Below, piece after piece: positions 1 to 9,594 of a stretch of DNA of 64,000 nucleotides. Numbering within the stretch: position 1 is the stretch's first letter; each line of letters begins with the position of its first letter. Location of the stretch: NCBI RefSeq assembly GCF_026262505.1, contig NC_067204.1, positions 20,739,300 through 20,803,299 on the forward strand, read 5' to 3'. The notes beneath the pieces were generated by a model. It ran no database searches, was not told the origin of the DNA, and worked only from the letters and a program-made list of their open reading frames with translations. Origin of the DNA: Trichomonas vaginalis G3 (lineage: Eukaryota; Parabasalia; Trichomonadida; Trichomonadidae). Position numbers and translations under genes: made by a program.

Positions 1-847
1 AGTAGCGGGACTGGTAAGCTTCGTTATTCTTCTTAACTTTCTCGGCTTGCTTTGAAATTTCTTTCTCGAAATAGTCGACATTGCGATAATGTTGGAAGTA
101 TGTCTTGAATAATTCGCCTAATTCCTGTTCGAGCATTTCGTATTCTTCCATATAAGCTGGACGGATTGTTTGAACACTCATCAATCTCTTTGATTGGCGC
201 TCATATTCGTGCTTCCTTTGTTTAATCTTTGTATTTAAGGCATCCTCGTCAGAGTTAAGGCGATCTAACTCCTTTGTTAATTGTTCTAATCTAGCAGCAG
301 CTCCATCAACTGATTCAAGAACTGACTTTTCAACTTCATCAAGAGAAGGAACTGTGGAAAGAATCTTGGTTCTTGTCTCACGAATCTGGACTTCTTTATC
401 AAGCTGATCGTATAATTCAACAGAATGGCGAGGAACAGTTGCAGACAGCTGAGAAATTTTCTGGGTATTTTGGTTTTTAGGGAATGATGTTGTCTTTGTA
501 TCTGCAAGGCGGCCAGAGCTTGAAATGCCGCGATATATTGGAACAGCAATTTTAAGTAATTCACGAACTGCAAATCTATCTGATGCATATAATTTTCTTG
601 GATTAAGCCTTATACCTGATTTAATAGCCATTTGCTGAACAATTCCTCTGACAAATTCAACACGTCCGTGTTCATTTGAAAGCTCTGCGAGGATTACAAT
701 TTCCGGATCATACAACGTTGCAAGCCAATGTAAGAGATTTGCCATCAATCCGAAGTTAGGTGTATCGAAAGAATCAATACCTACCGGATGAGGGTACCCG
801 AGAATTCTAACGATCTCAGTAAACTGCCTGAGCTCTCGATAAGTCAT
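1..847 (-). CDS. IFT38: IFT38 / CLUAP1 (clusterin-associated protein 1), partial at 3' end
   Basis: Intraflagellar transport complex B subunit, expected in the flagellar base and axoneme. The minus-strand frame opens at the ATG at 847 and stays open to the window edge (282 codons). It starts MTYRELRQFTEIVRILGYPH, followed by a TPNFGLMANLLHWL stretch, and closely follows the N-terminal calponin-homology-like domain of CLUAP1/qilin/DYF-3, including a KLYASDRFAVRELLKI block near residue 95. From about residue 165 it becomes a charged coiled coil (QLTKELDRLNSDEDALNTK), as in the family. The C-terminus lies outside the window. No clean Inr was seen before the ATG. Family assignment rests on recalled similarity and is strong. 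Confidence 0.9.
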   Translation of the reverse strand, partial: MTYRELRQFTEIVRILGYPHPVGIDSFDTPNFGLMANLLHWLATLYDPEIVILAELSNEHGRVEFVRGIVQQMAIKSGIRLNPRKLYASDRFAVRELLKIAVPIYRGISSSGRLADTKTTSFPKNQNTQKISQLSATVPRHSVELYDQLDKEVQIRETRTKILSTVPSLDEVEKSVLESVDGAAARLEQLTKELDRLNSDEDALNTKIKQRKHEYERQSKRLMSVQTIRPAYMEEYEMLEQELGELFKTYFQHYRNVDYFEKEISKQAEKVKKNNEAYQSRY

Positions 848-1142
848 TAATGTACGTTATCATTTACACTCAATTTCATTTTATTTTATAATTTGGCCCA
901 CAGCAATAAAGAATTGCATTGTACACGCATAAACAAAACATATTCATCATACAATTTCGAAAACAACTTGAAAAATCCCGCCAATTGATTCATTTCGTAT
1001 TCTTTTTGTTTTAGAAATACAGAGTATATGTTAATGAGATTACCTTAACAATTCTGGTAGAAATTAGTATGCACAATTATTTCACAGGTCAAAACATAAT
1101 CTGAAGATATTAAAAATTCTGACTTATTCTCAAGCTTTTTTA
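848..1142. other. intergenic, nothing recognised
   Basis: About 300 bases of AT-rich spacer between the IFT38 start and an ankyrin relic. It must carry the IFT38 promoter, but no clear TCAYW initiator is visible directly upstream of the ATG at 847. Confidence 0.5.
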
Positions 1143-1250
1143 TGGTTCTTTATTAGCTCCAACTGAGATAAGATATTTAACAACTTCAAGATGACCATTT
1201 TGTGAATCAATAATGAGTGGAATAATTCCGCCATTTTTTGATTCTTTATT
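1143..1250 (-). pseudogene. ankyrin-repeat relic (about one repeat)
   Basis: On the minus strand this piece reads NNNKESKNGGIIPLIIDSQN followed by GHLEVVKYLISVGANKE. That is one trichomonad-type ankyrin repeat (consensus-like GHLEVVKYLISVGANKEAKD), with the usual G-TPLI replaced by GIIPLI. No start, no further repeats and no long frame surround it, so it is an orphan gene fragment. Large ankyrin families are typical of trichomonad genomes; a broken but fuller member lies at 12285-13583. Confidence 0.75.
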
Positions 1251-1489
1251 ATTATTCAACTAGCTGCACTTCAAATATGAATCAAAAGATTTTCGGGGAA
1301 AAATATCAAAATGTTTCTTCCCATTTCGCAACTATCCAGAAATTAATAAAATTTTGTTGGAGAAAACAAAACAATATCTGAAATTGTCGGCCGTCCTAAG
1401 TTTAAAATGATAGTACTCCCTGTGAAAACTTAATTTTTATTGAATTTCGAAATAGAAAAAGTATAAAATTTTGTATTCCGTATAATTTT
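1251..1489. other. spacer 3' of the cyclophilin gene
   Basis: Short AT-rich spacer between the ankyrin relic and the 3' end of the cyclophilin gene. Nothing else recognised. Confidence 0.4.
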
Positions 1490-2050
1490 TTACTCTGTGA
1501 TTTCACCGCAGTCAGCGATGATGATCTTGGCCTTTGGTGTGCCAGATTGTGAACCTAATGATTCGATCTTCTTAACGATTTCCATACCTTCGATAACCTT
1601 GCCGAAAACAACGTGCTTGCCATTAAGCCATGGGCATGGAACTGTTGTGATGAAGAATTGGGAACCATTTGTGTTTGGACCAGAGTTAGCCATGGAAAGG
1701 AGACCTGGGCCATCATGTGTGATCTTGAATGACTCATCAGCAAACTTACTGCCGTAGATTGACTCGCCACCATAGCCGTTGCCAGATGTGATGTCACCAC
1801 CCTGAATCATGAAGTTAGGGATAACTCTGTGGAATGGAGAGCCCTTGTAGTGGAGTGGCTTTCCAAGCTTGCCCATTCCCTTCTCGCCTGTGCAGAGGGC
1901 GCGGAAGTTTTCGGCTGTCTTTGGAACATCATCGCCGAACAAGCCAAACTTGATTGTGCCGGCATCCTCTCCATTAATGGAGATCTTGAAGAAGACTTTC
2001 TTTGTGACCTTTGGTGCGGAGATCACGCGTGTAGCAAAGAATGCTAACAT
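1490..2050 (-). CDS. secretory-pathway cyclophilin (peptidyl-prolyl cis-trans isomerase)
   Basis: Catalyses proline cis-trans isomerisation during protein folding. The 186-residue product has a complete cyclophilin domain: [14 protein letters not shown] carries the catalytic Arg, then [12 protein letters not shown] and [13 protein letters not shown]. The N-terminus [18 protein letters not shown] is a plausible signal peptide, so it should enter the ER, like animal cyclophilin B. I chose the ATG at 2050 because the frame further upstream opens only with TTG and because two TCACTT Inr-like motifs lie at 2052-2057 and 2061-2066 directly before this ATG. It resembles the secreted type of Trichomonas cyclophilin. 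The C-terminus DCGEITE lacks an obvious KDEL-type signal. Confidence 0.92.
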   Translation of the reverse strand: MLAFFATRVISAPKVTKKVFFKISINGEDAGTIKFGLFGDDVPKTAENFRALCTGEKGMGKLGKPLHYKGSPFHRVIPNFMIQGGDITSGNGYGGESIYGSKFADESFKITHDGPGLLSMANSGPNTNGSQFFITTVPCPWLNGKHVVFGKVIEGMEIVKKIESLGSQSGTPKAKIIIADCGEITE

Positions 2051-2066
2051 TGAAGTGAAAAAGTGA
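2051..2066 (-). promoter_or_regulatory. Inr-like initiator of the cyclophilin gene
   Basis: Read on the minus strand these 16 bases are TCACTTTTTCACTTCA, immediately followed by ATG. They contain two matches to the trichomonad initiator TCA(+1)YW at the expected few bases from the start. This supports the choice of start codon. Confidence 0.7.
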
Positions 2067-2220
2067 CGAGAATTTGCAACCAAATATAATTATCTCACTG
2101 TTGATGAAATATATGACTATCAAAGTTTTGTCGATGATTTTATTAATTAAAAATTAATTTTTAGATATTATTTCACATCTGGAATATTCATAAAAGTGCA
2201 CGTTTAGCATTTATTTTTTC

Positions 2221-2706
2221 ATGAAAACAAATCTCCATGATATAACAAAGAAAGCACTTTGGAATGTTTCTACAACGAAAGGTGGATATGAAATCAGTGC
2301 AATGTTCGATGGAAGCAACGAAACATTTTGGCAATCAGACTCTGTTCCACCTCATTACATAATTGCTCAGTTTTCAAAGAAAACATATATATCTAAACTT
2401 TCTATGTATATATCAATTCAAAATGATGAAACTTATACACCAGTTGAAGTTGCTTGTTATATAGGTTCTGATCCAAACTTGATGCAACAGTACAGTCGCG
2501 AAGAATTAAGCATTTTACAAGGATGGGTTGATATTCCACTTGGTATCTCTACAATTTTCCTTAAAATAGAAATAACTAAAAATCATCAAGGCGGTAAAGA
2601 TTCAAGAATACGTCAAATCAAACTATGGGGACTTCCTCAATCTCTTACATTTGATACATCATGCTTTGTCACTTCAAATGCTACTCAATTCTTAACAATT
2701 CGTTAA
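2221..2706 (+). CDS. APC10: anaphase-promoting complex subunit 10 (APC10/DOC1)
   Basis: Substrate-recruiting co-receptor of the APC/C ubiquitin ligase; it helps bind D-box proteins and lets the complex ubiquitinate processively. The 161-residue protein is almost only a DOC domain: ETFWQSDSVPPHYI, QNDETYTPVEVACYIG, GWVDIPL, and NHQGGKDSRIRQIKLWGLP, all hallmarks of APC10. It ends in Ile-Arg (FLTIR), the C-terminal IR tail by which APC10 docks onto a TPR subunit of the complex. The upstream bases are a T-rich stretch ending TTTTTTCATGAAA, so the ATG practically overlaps a TCA initiator. The stop runs into TAAA. Confidence 0.95.
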   Translation: MKTNLHDITKKALWNVSTTKGGYEISAMFDGSNETFWQSDSVPPHYIIAQFSKKTYISKLSMYISIQNDETYTPVEVACYIGSDPNLMQQYSREELSILQGWVDIPLGISTIFLKIEITKNHQGGKDSRIRQIKLWGLPQSLTFDTSCFVTSNATQFLTIR

Positions 2707-2857
2707 AAAATCATTAGTTTCATTCTTGTTTGATAGTAAGTTAATAAAATTGTTATGTTAAATATTAAATTACAATATAATTTTTTGAAAAAATTTGAGA
2801 TGAAATTAGATAAAAGAAAATAATCTGAATTTTTATTCTCAACTTAATATAAAGCTA

Positions 2858-5800
2858 TCACATAAATTTCTTTAAGTTATTAAGGATTGATCCAGCGAGC
2901 TGATGTGTTTCTTTTTCTAAAACATTTTGGAATTTGTTTTGAATCATAATTTTTGCGCATTCTTCGGACTGTGAAACAGCCACTAAGTTCATGAGTGCGA
3001 ATTCGACGAGATTACTAGGAGTCTTTGTTCTAACAATGTCAATTTCCGGAGCAACGATGTATTTCAAGTCCGGAATATAAGCAATTCTAATCAATGTGTC
3101 TGTTAGGACCATCAAGTTCTGGAGGACATAATTATCCTGCATTGCAATGCCTACTTGGTACCAATCTGAGAAAACCCCAGCATTAGATAATTTTAAGAGC
3201 AAATCTGGCGTCAATGAGCATCTTCTTATGACAGATACCAAAACTACTAATATAAATGGTATCTTTGACGCAATCAAATTTCTCATTAAAATTGGGAAGC
3301 TTTCGCGGTTGGCAACGTAAGGTCTCATTGGTGGGTATTTGAACAGGATCAACAAAACCTTGAGAGTATCGATTATTGTAGGTAAACTTGCATTACACCA
3401 TGATTTGTCGTAAAGGAAAACGTTTGCCTGGTTGATAGATGTATCCGCGTACTTAAGAAGTACAAGACTTGCAAGTTGGCTCGTCCTTGCAGCGGCAATT
3501 AAATTTTGTGTTATATCTGTAGAGGCAGGAAGGTCCGGATGGCGTATGAATATGGAGAGGATTGGATTAACAAGCGATGGGATGTTCATGTGCCAGAGCA
3601 TCATGTAGAAATCAAGCTGAATTTTTGGTTTGAAATGTTGGGCCAAAGCGTTGTAAGCTGCCTTTGCAGTTTCAACACTCTTGGTCTCTGAGAAAGCGAC
3701 CAATTGCCTCAAAGCTGCATCTCCGTAGTTCATCTCAAATGATTGAACGTTTTTCAGCATGAAAGAGATGATTCCGATGGCTCGCGTTGCTGCTGGTGTG
3801 TCCTTGAACAATGATGTTGTTGGTAAAATGTACTGCATCACTGTAGATTGGATGGATTCCGGATCATTAATAAGAATTCTTATCAAAACAGCGGCATCGA
3901 GTGGTTTCTTCTTGGCCAGATAGAGAATTTGTGGCCAAAAGTTGGCGGTTACGAGTTTTCTGGCGCGTTGGAAGACGATAGATAATAAATCTGCTGCCAA
4001 AACTTCGCATCTTTGATCAGCGAATGGCATACCGTTGAAAGCACTTGCAGATATTAATGGTTCAATGAATTTTGGCCCAAACTTGATGCATAATCTGACA
4101 GTTGCGAGCAAAACTGCATATTGAACGAGAGGACTTGTATTTTTAGCCATGTAGAACGCAATGAATGGTGCAAGTGTTGCAAGATGCTGGTCCTGGATCT
4201 TTGTAAGAAGAGATTCGACGCATTGAAGGAATTGTGGCAAAGAAGGATTGGAAAGGATGCTCGAATCGACCGGCAAATTTCTTGATGGCTGCGGGAAAGG
4301 TGCAGGGGAGAACTCCCTAATCTCAGGAGGGGGGAGAAATGCAGGAGTAATAGATGGAGGTGGAGGAATGTTAGATGGCAATGGAATATCACCATCATAG
4401 TTAACTTCTGGTAAAGGATGTGAACCTGCTCTTGTCTTATTTGGCCTTGGTCCGAAATTAGTTGGCTGATTTTGCATCATTGGCATCGGAGGAGGTTGGT
4501 ATGAAGACTGTGGGCCATTCATGATCTGCGCGAACGCTGATTGTTGTCTTTGCTGGACAACTGACATCGGATTTCTTGGAGGAGCTCCTCTGTAGCCATG
4601 GGGAGTGGAACTTTGGGCCATCGCTGGCATAGGAATATTCCCTTGTGCAGGAGGGAATCCCTGTGCCTGTGGGAATGGCTGTGGCCTCCCGAAATGTGGA
4701 TTGATCATTGTAGAGTTCGGAGGATTGACACCAACGCTGTTATCAGGTGGTCTCTGTTCCTGTCTTTGTACGTAATCGATATCTTTTCGAGTTACTTCGC
4801 CTCCTACGTTAACTTTCGGAGCCAAATCGAGATCTTCATCGGAAGAAGGATCTTGTAGCTTGAGAACCTTTGGTGCTGGCTCTGGTTCCTTTGGTTTCTT
4901 CGGTTCAAGAGTGTCAAGAAGCCTTTGAATGTTGACTCTGACTTTTGATGAAACTTCTCTTGGAACTTCTGGCTTTTTGTCGTTCTCGCGGATCTGGTTG
5001 ACGACCTTTTCGACTTTCTTTCTGTCGGCATCCTTCCATTTGGCTTTTCCGTCGGCAATTTGATCGAAAATTTCAGTAAACTCTGGACGATTGTTTGGAT
5101 CTTGATCCCAGCATCTTGTGATCAAGTGCTGCATTGTTTTATGTGTCTTACGAGTGAATTGAGGGCGTTCTCCACGAGTAATTGCGTTAATTAACTCTGA
5201 TTTTACTGTATAGCCTGTGAAAGCACGTTGGCGTTCAACCATTTCGTAAAGCATGACACCGTAAGCGTAGACATCGACCTTATGAGTATATTGTGTTGAT
5301 TCAATTTGTTCTGGAGCCATGTAATTTGGTGTACCGATACCTTTAGAGCATTTTGTGCCATTTTCAATTCGAGCCAAGCCGAAATCGCAAATTCTGGGGA
5401 TTTCTTTCTCATCGAGTAAAACATTTCCTGGTTTTAAGTCGCGATGGTAAACTCCGTGGGCGTGAATGTGCGCCATACCGTTTGCAATGCAAAGAGCAAT
5501 AATGCACATGTGTGTTTCGGACATTTGTTTTCGATTTGCTCTAAAAATAGCTTCATCAAGGGAACCGTTTTGCAAATATTCAAGAACAAGGCAGTATGGA
5601 GGTACTGCTGAAAATCCAAGCATTGGCATGCAAAAACGGTTATTAATTAATGCCATTGTATGAATTTCACGAATTAGATGTGCTAAAGACTTATCTGATA
5701 GGTCTTCTTTGTATAATCTCTTGACTGCGCATTCTACTTTAAGTTTGGAATCGTAAGATTTGAAAACTTCGGCAGCACCACCTCTGCCAATCATACTAAT

Positions 5801-5887
5801 TTCACTAAAATCATCCATATCAACTACAAGAGCTTGATGCTCTCGAACAAGATCGGCCATGGTTGCCGGAACTTTCGAAATCGTCAT
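2858..5887 (-). CDS. TKL-like protein kinase with proline-rich linker and helical-repeat C-terminus
   Basis: A 1009-residue protein. The kinase domain (about residues 28-285) has GRGGAAEV at 34-41, the ATP lysine in AVKRL (K56), HRDLKPGN with D150, DFG at 168-170 and APE at 191-193, so it should be active. A charged linker follows, then a Pro/Gln/Met-rich region (about 370-545). The last 450 residues are leucine-rich alpha-helical repeats, ARM/HEAT-like (for example FIRHPDLPASTDITQNL). No membrane segment is seen. This kinase plus long helical-tail layout is common in trichomonad TKL-type kinases; the substrate is unknown. The ATG at 5887 is the first in frame; a second lies nine codons downstream. 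Confidence 0.85.
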   Translation of the reverse strand: MTISKVPATMADLVREHQALVVDMDDFSEISMIGRGGAAEVFKSYDSKLKVECAVKRLYKEDLSDKSLAHLIREIHTMALINNRFCMPMLGFSAVPPYCLVLEYLQNGSLDEAIFRANRKQMSETHMCIIALCIANGMAHIHAHGVYHRDLKPGNVLLDEKEIPRICDFGLARIENGTKCSKGIGTPNYMAPEQIESTQYTHKVDVYAYGVMLYEMVERQRAFTGYTVKSELINAITRGERPQFTRKTHKTMQHLITRCWDQDPNNRPEFTEIFDQIADGKAKWKDADRKKVEKVVNQIRENDKKPEVPREVSSKVRVNIQRLLDTLEPKKPKEPEPAPKVLKLQDPSSDEDLDLAPKVNVGGEVTRKDIDYVQRQEQRPPDNSVGVNPPNSTMINPHFGRPQPFPQAQGFPPAQGNIPMPAMAQSSTPHGYRGAPPRNPMSVVQQRQQSAFAQIMNGPQSSYQPPPMPMMQNQPTNFGPRPNKTRAGSHPLPEVNYDGDIPLPSNIPPPPSITPAFLPPPEIREFSPAPFPQPSRNLPVDSSILSNPSLPQFLQCVESLLTKIQDQHLATLAPFIAFYMAKNTSPLVQYAVLLATVRLCIKFGPKFIEPLISASAFNGMPFADQRCEVLAADLLSIVFQRARKLVTANFWPQILYLAKKKPLDAAVLIRILINDPESIQSTVMQYILPTTSLFKDTPAATRAIGIISFMLKNVQSFEMNYGDAALRQLVAFSETKSVETAKAAYNALAQHFKPKIQLDFYMMLWHMNIPSLVNPILSIFIRHPDLPASTDITQNLIAAARTSQLASLVLLKYADTSINQANVFLYDKSWCNASLPTIIDTLKVLLILFKYPPMRPYVANRESFPILMRNLIASKIPFILVVLVSVIRRCSLTPDLLLKLSNAGVFSDWYQVGIAMQDNYVLQNLMVLTDTLIRIAYIPDLKYIVAPEIDIVRTKTPSNLVEFALMNLVAVSQSEECAKIMIQNKFQNVLEKETHQLAGSILNNLKKFM

Positions 5888-6552
5888 CGAAATGCTCTAA
5901 ATAATTTTTTTTCACCCTTATCGTCCATGTATGAAAATCTTCTGAAAAACGCATTTTTTGAAGAATATTTTGGCTAAACGACTCGCATTTGAAACACAAT
6001 GATTTCTTTTAAATTTCGTGGGTGACAGCTGTCAAAATGTTGTTTATTAATACATCCGTATTAATTGAAATTTTGAAAAAAATTGAAAAGAGTCATGGAA
6101 AGAAAAATAAACATTGGTTTGATCTGATAAATATAGTTCATGTTTCTGTCCTCATTAGAATTGTTACATTTGTCAATTGACATAACAATCTCATAATTTT
6201 CAAGTCCCTTTGATCTGTTGTCAGAATATGCGCTTTATTTTTATAGCAATTTGTCTACAAATAGTAACCCACCCGCTACCAAAACATATATTATTCCAAA
6301 ATCACAAGTGCTAAAATCGCGCTGATGACTATTTATTGCTTAAATTTATATCATCTCAGCTTTGGATATGTATCTACGTAATATCTAATAGATATATTAC
6401 TAATATGCTCAATAACGAGAACGTATCAAATATTTGTAATGATAAAATCGAAGAAATTTTTTCAAACAATGAGAAACAAGAAAAATATTTTCAATAAAAA
6501 GCATAACTTTTATATAACTCTAATATACAAACAAAATATACAAAATATAATA
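5888..6552. other. intergenic region, nothing recognised
   Basis: AT-rich spacer between the kinase start and the 3' end of the subtilisin gene. No open frame, RNA gene or clear repeat was found. It must hold the kinase promoter, but no unambiguous Inr is evident. Confidence 0.5.
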
Positions 6553-9420
6553 TTAATCAGATGAATAAGAAACGTCAATTGACACTGATCTGGAAGAATC
6601 TTCTTCTTTATCTTTATAATTTTTCTTTTTCTCATCTTTTTCATCAGAATCTTCTTCGTAATCATATTCTTCACTTTCTTTCTGATCCTTATCTTCGACT
6701 TTTTGCTTATTCTTCCTAAACATGAGAACAATAATCAAAATAGTTATAACAATAATAACAACGCACAATATACTTATAATAAGAACAATTGCAACTGTTG
6801 CATGAGACAATGATTTATTGGAATCAGCTGTCAAAGTTTCTGTTGTTGTCATATTCCCTGTCAAAGTAACTCTTTGAGTAGGAGTGTTATCAATGTCTTT
6901 ACCGATGAATATTCTACTCAAAGAAGGGCTCTGTTGTATTGGCGCTATTGCCAAGTAAGCCTTGATTGAACTGTCTGCGTAAAACCAACCTAATCTCACT
7001 TCCATTGTTGACATTCTACAATAACAGTTGTAAGTGATTTCGGTTGTCGGACACATGCAAGCGTGGAAGTATCCGTGTGTTAAGTCATTGATGTACACGG
7101 AGTAGTCAGTGTTGTTATCTGTTGTGAAAGAAAACCACGAGTACTGCATGTTCGGAAGGATTTTTGTCGCTGAAATATTGTAAGGAATTGTTTCGACTTT
7201 TTCACGACAAAGAAATCCTCTTGTACCATCAGGACACTCGCATCTGCCTTTGTCATTGTATTTGGATGATGTACAAATGACAGCGGATTCTTCATTACTT
7301 ATCTTTCTGACAGCACTTGATGAAGTACTCGAAAAACCGCCCAAAATTGACAAAGCATATCTTTCATGGTATTTGTCTTGGTAATTATTAGCATAAACAT
7401 AGAGTTTGTAGACACCTGGGTCAGCGTCTTGAAGAAGAATCCTTTCGTTGGTGCTGAGGCATTCTTCGGCGTAGTTTGTTCTGTTATTCGGATAAATGAA
7501 GTCGCCTTCAGTTGTTTCAAGGACAATTCCGATATCTGCAAATAAAATAAAAGTATTCGCAGTTGGTCGGTCGAGATAACTCATTGTTATGCTAAGATTC
7601 AGTTTCTTCGTGGTAGAAATCCTGTAGGTATGGAGTTCCCCGGGATCTAATGTAACGTTGTCGAAGAATCTCGAGGAAAGTTCTTCTAATCCGAGTCCAC
7701 GACTGACAAATGGGACTCCGTAGCCGGAACCTGGTGTTCGGAAGTTACCTGGATAGAGCTGTATGCATGAATTAATTATGACGGCTCTAATGAGGTATGA
7801 TGACGGTTTTTTAATGGATGGATATTTTCCTTGCATGAACCACTGCCTCACCAAAGCTGCGGAACCGCTAACTAATGGTGTGGCCATGCTTGTACCTGTT
7901 TTCTCGGAAAGTCCATCGATTCCATTTGATGTAGAAAGAGCCCTGGCAGATAAAATATTATATCCAGGGGCGGCAACATCTGGTTTGAAGATTCCATTGA
8001 AGCATGGACCTTGGCTTGAGTAAGGATGTAAGAAAATATCGTATTCAATAAGTAAATCTGAACAAATCGAAAGACTTGTCCAAGTTCTGATAATATCTGC
8101 ATCTGAAGTAGCAACTCTCGCACAAACAATATTCTGTACTTTATCTCTTGAACATGACTCACTCGTATATAAGAAAATTGCAGCCTTTGCGTCAATAGCC
8201 CTTTGTAATTCCGTACAAGGATCATCTGTTGAGAAATACGCCTTACCTTCCTCAGGTTCATCAAAAGTGATGGGGATATCGCGATAAGTCTTCAGCTTTT
8301 CGCCTGTTGGAAAATAGGGCAAACTGTAATTTGGAGTACCAATGAGAAATACGCGGTCTTCTGTACCTCCCGATACGTAATATTTACGATAGAGTGGGTA
8401 TTCGAAGTGAAATACGGATGGTTTTGATGTCATTCCAACTGTCAAGACGTTTTTAGTGTCTCCAGGCGAAAGAATGGTCATTGGGCCATATACGTTACCA
8501 GCCGAGAACACGAATAGTATGTCTGAGTTGTTATAAGCCATTGAATCGAAGTTTTGGGTAATTTCTTGTGAATATTCATTATAACTCCAACTATTTGAGA
8601 AAATTCCTGAATTAAATGTTTTCATGTTTGATAAAACAACTTGATAATCAAGGTATGCGCTTAAATCTCTGTTAATATTTGCTGATCCCATATCTAACAT
8701 GTAAAGTTTAGCTTTTGGGGCAACACCTTTGTATTGGAATGAGTATGCTGTTGAATCATATGGTTCGCCAAGTGCAACACCCGCTACATGTGTCCCGTGG
8801 CCGTTTGCGTAATCTGAATAATCTGAAAATGCTTCAATGCGGATTATTTTCCTATGATATTTGTTGGTTTTGTTAACAAGTGTGGATACATCAAAGTTAG
8901 GGTCTACAAAGAAAGGATGAAGGTAATCAACGCCCGTATCTCCGATTGTGATGACTTGATCTTGGCCCATTATTCCAAGCTCATGGAGATCACGTCTGAC
9001 AACGTATCCATCATTACTATCATAAGATAAATTATTTTCGTGACTCAGAATGAAGCCCGTAGCATATCTGTTATTTAAATTCATTTTCGGAGCGATTCTG
9101 TATGTTTTAATGCATTTGTCTTGTGAAAATATCGAGGGATCTGAAATATTTCCGACGTAATACAAATCATCATAAATTTTGATGAATTTATAGCTTGGTT
9201 TATATGATTTGCATGCTACAACAATATAATTTTCCATCGTAGATTCTAATAAGCGTGTCCTTTTTGAAGTATTTGTACACCATGTTGAAATAAAATTTTG
9301 GTTTTTAAATGTCGAGTATTCTGTTTCATTTAAGTATGAATAATATAAATGTGGGTAAACCATGTTCTCTATATTGAAGACGTTAGAGTGCCTTTCTTTG
9401 AAATCTGTTATATTTTGCAT
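6553..9420 (-). CDS. membrane-anchored subtilisin-like serine protease (S8 family)
   Basis: A 955-residue protease with an intact triad: D161 in IGDTGVDYLHP, H208 in NGHGTHVAGVALG and S511 in GTSMATPLVSGSAALV; the oxyanion Asn is N309 in FSAGN. A long insert separates N309 and S511, as in many protist subtilisins. A Cys-rich EGF-like segment (CTSSKYNDKGRCECPDGTRG) follows a beta-rich region. One membrane span lies at about 873-899, then a basic stop-transfer and a very acidic cytoplasmic tail. The topology requires an N-terminal signal peptide, but the ATG at 9420 gives none. The frame is open for 58 codons further upstream and starts with a hydrophobic stretch but has no ATG, so the true 5' end is in doubt. 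Confidence 0.88.
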   Translation of the reverse strand: MQNITDFKERHSNVFNIENMVYPHLYYSYLNETEYSTFKNQNFISTWCTNTSKRTRLLESTMENYIVVACKSYKPSYKFIKIYDDLYYVGNISDPSIFSQDKCIKTYRIAPKMNLNNRYATGFILSHENNLSYDSNDGYVVRRDLHELGIMGQDQVITIGDTGVDYLHPFFVDPNFDVSTLVNKTNKYHRKIIRIEAFSDYSDYANGHGTHVAGVALGEPYDSTAYSFQYKGVAPKAKLYMLDMGSANINRDLSAYLDYQVVLSNMKTFNSGIFSNSWSYNEYSQEITQNFDSMAYNNSDILFVFSAGNVYGPMTILSPGDTKNVLTVGMTSKPSVFHFEYPLYRKYYVSGGTEDRVFLIGTPNYSLPYFPTGEKLKTYRDIPITFDEPEEGKAYFSTDDPCTELQRAIDAKAAIFLYTSESCSRDKVQNIVCARVATSDADIIRTWTSLSICSDLLIEYDIFLHPYSSQGPCFNGIFKPDVAAPGYNILSARALSTSNGIDGLSEKTGTSMATPLVSGSAALVRQWFMQGKYPSIKKPSSYLIRAVIINSCIQLYPGNFRTPGSGYGVPFVSRGLGLEELSSRFFDNVTLDPGELHTYRISTTKKLNLSITMSYLDRPTANTFILFADIGIVLETTEGDFIYPNNRTNYAEECLSTNERILLQDADPGVYKLYVYANNYQDKYHERYALSILGGFSSTSSSAVRKISNEESAVICTSSKYNDKGRCECPDGTRGFLCREKVETIPYNISATKILPNMQYSWFSFTTDNNTDYSVYINDLTHGYFHACMCPTTEITYNCYCRMSTMEVRLGWFYADSSIKAYLAIAPIQQSPSLSRIFIGKDIDNTPTQRVTLTGNMTTTETLTADSNKSLSHATVAIVLIISILCVVIIVITILIIVLMFRKNKQKVEDKDQKESEEYDYEEDSDEKDEKKKNYKDKEEDSSRSVSIDVSYSSD

Positions 9421-9594
9421 CTGAGTTACATTCGTAAGAAGCTGAATGTAAAACCACCCAAACAGCTGACTACAATTGTATGTATACTGCCGATTTGAGC
9501 TCGGATGAAAAGGTGAATCTAAAAGTCTTATTATTGGAAAAAATGTGCTCAGACAGAAAAGTTTGAGAACATTCCAGTGAAAAATTAAAAGTGC
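9421..9594 (-). other. open, coding-like upstream extension of the subtilisin frame without ATG
   Basis: In the subtilisin frame the 58 codons before the annotated ATG are open back to a TAA at 9595-9597. They begin ALLIFHWNVLKLFCLSTFF, which looks like a signal peptide, and continue with residues that look like ordinary protein. No in-frame ATG occurs. Either the start was lost by mutation, or a short 5' exon or non-AUG start is used, or there is an error. No trichomonad splice signals (GTATGT, ACTAACACACAG) were recognised. Confidence 0.45.
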
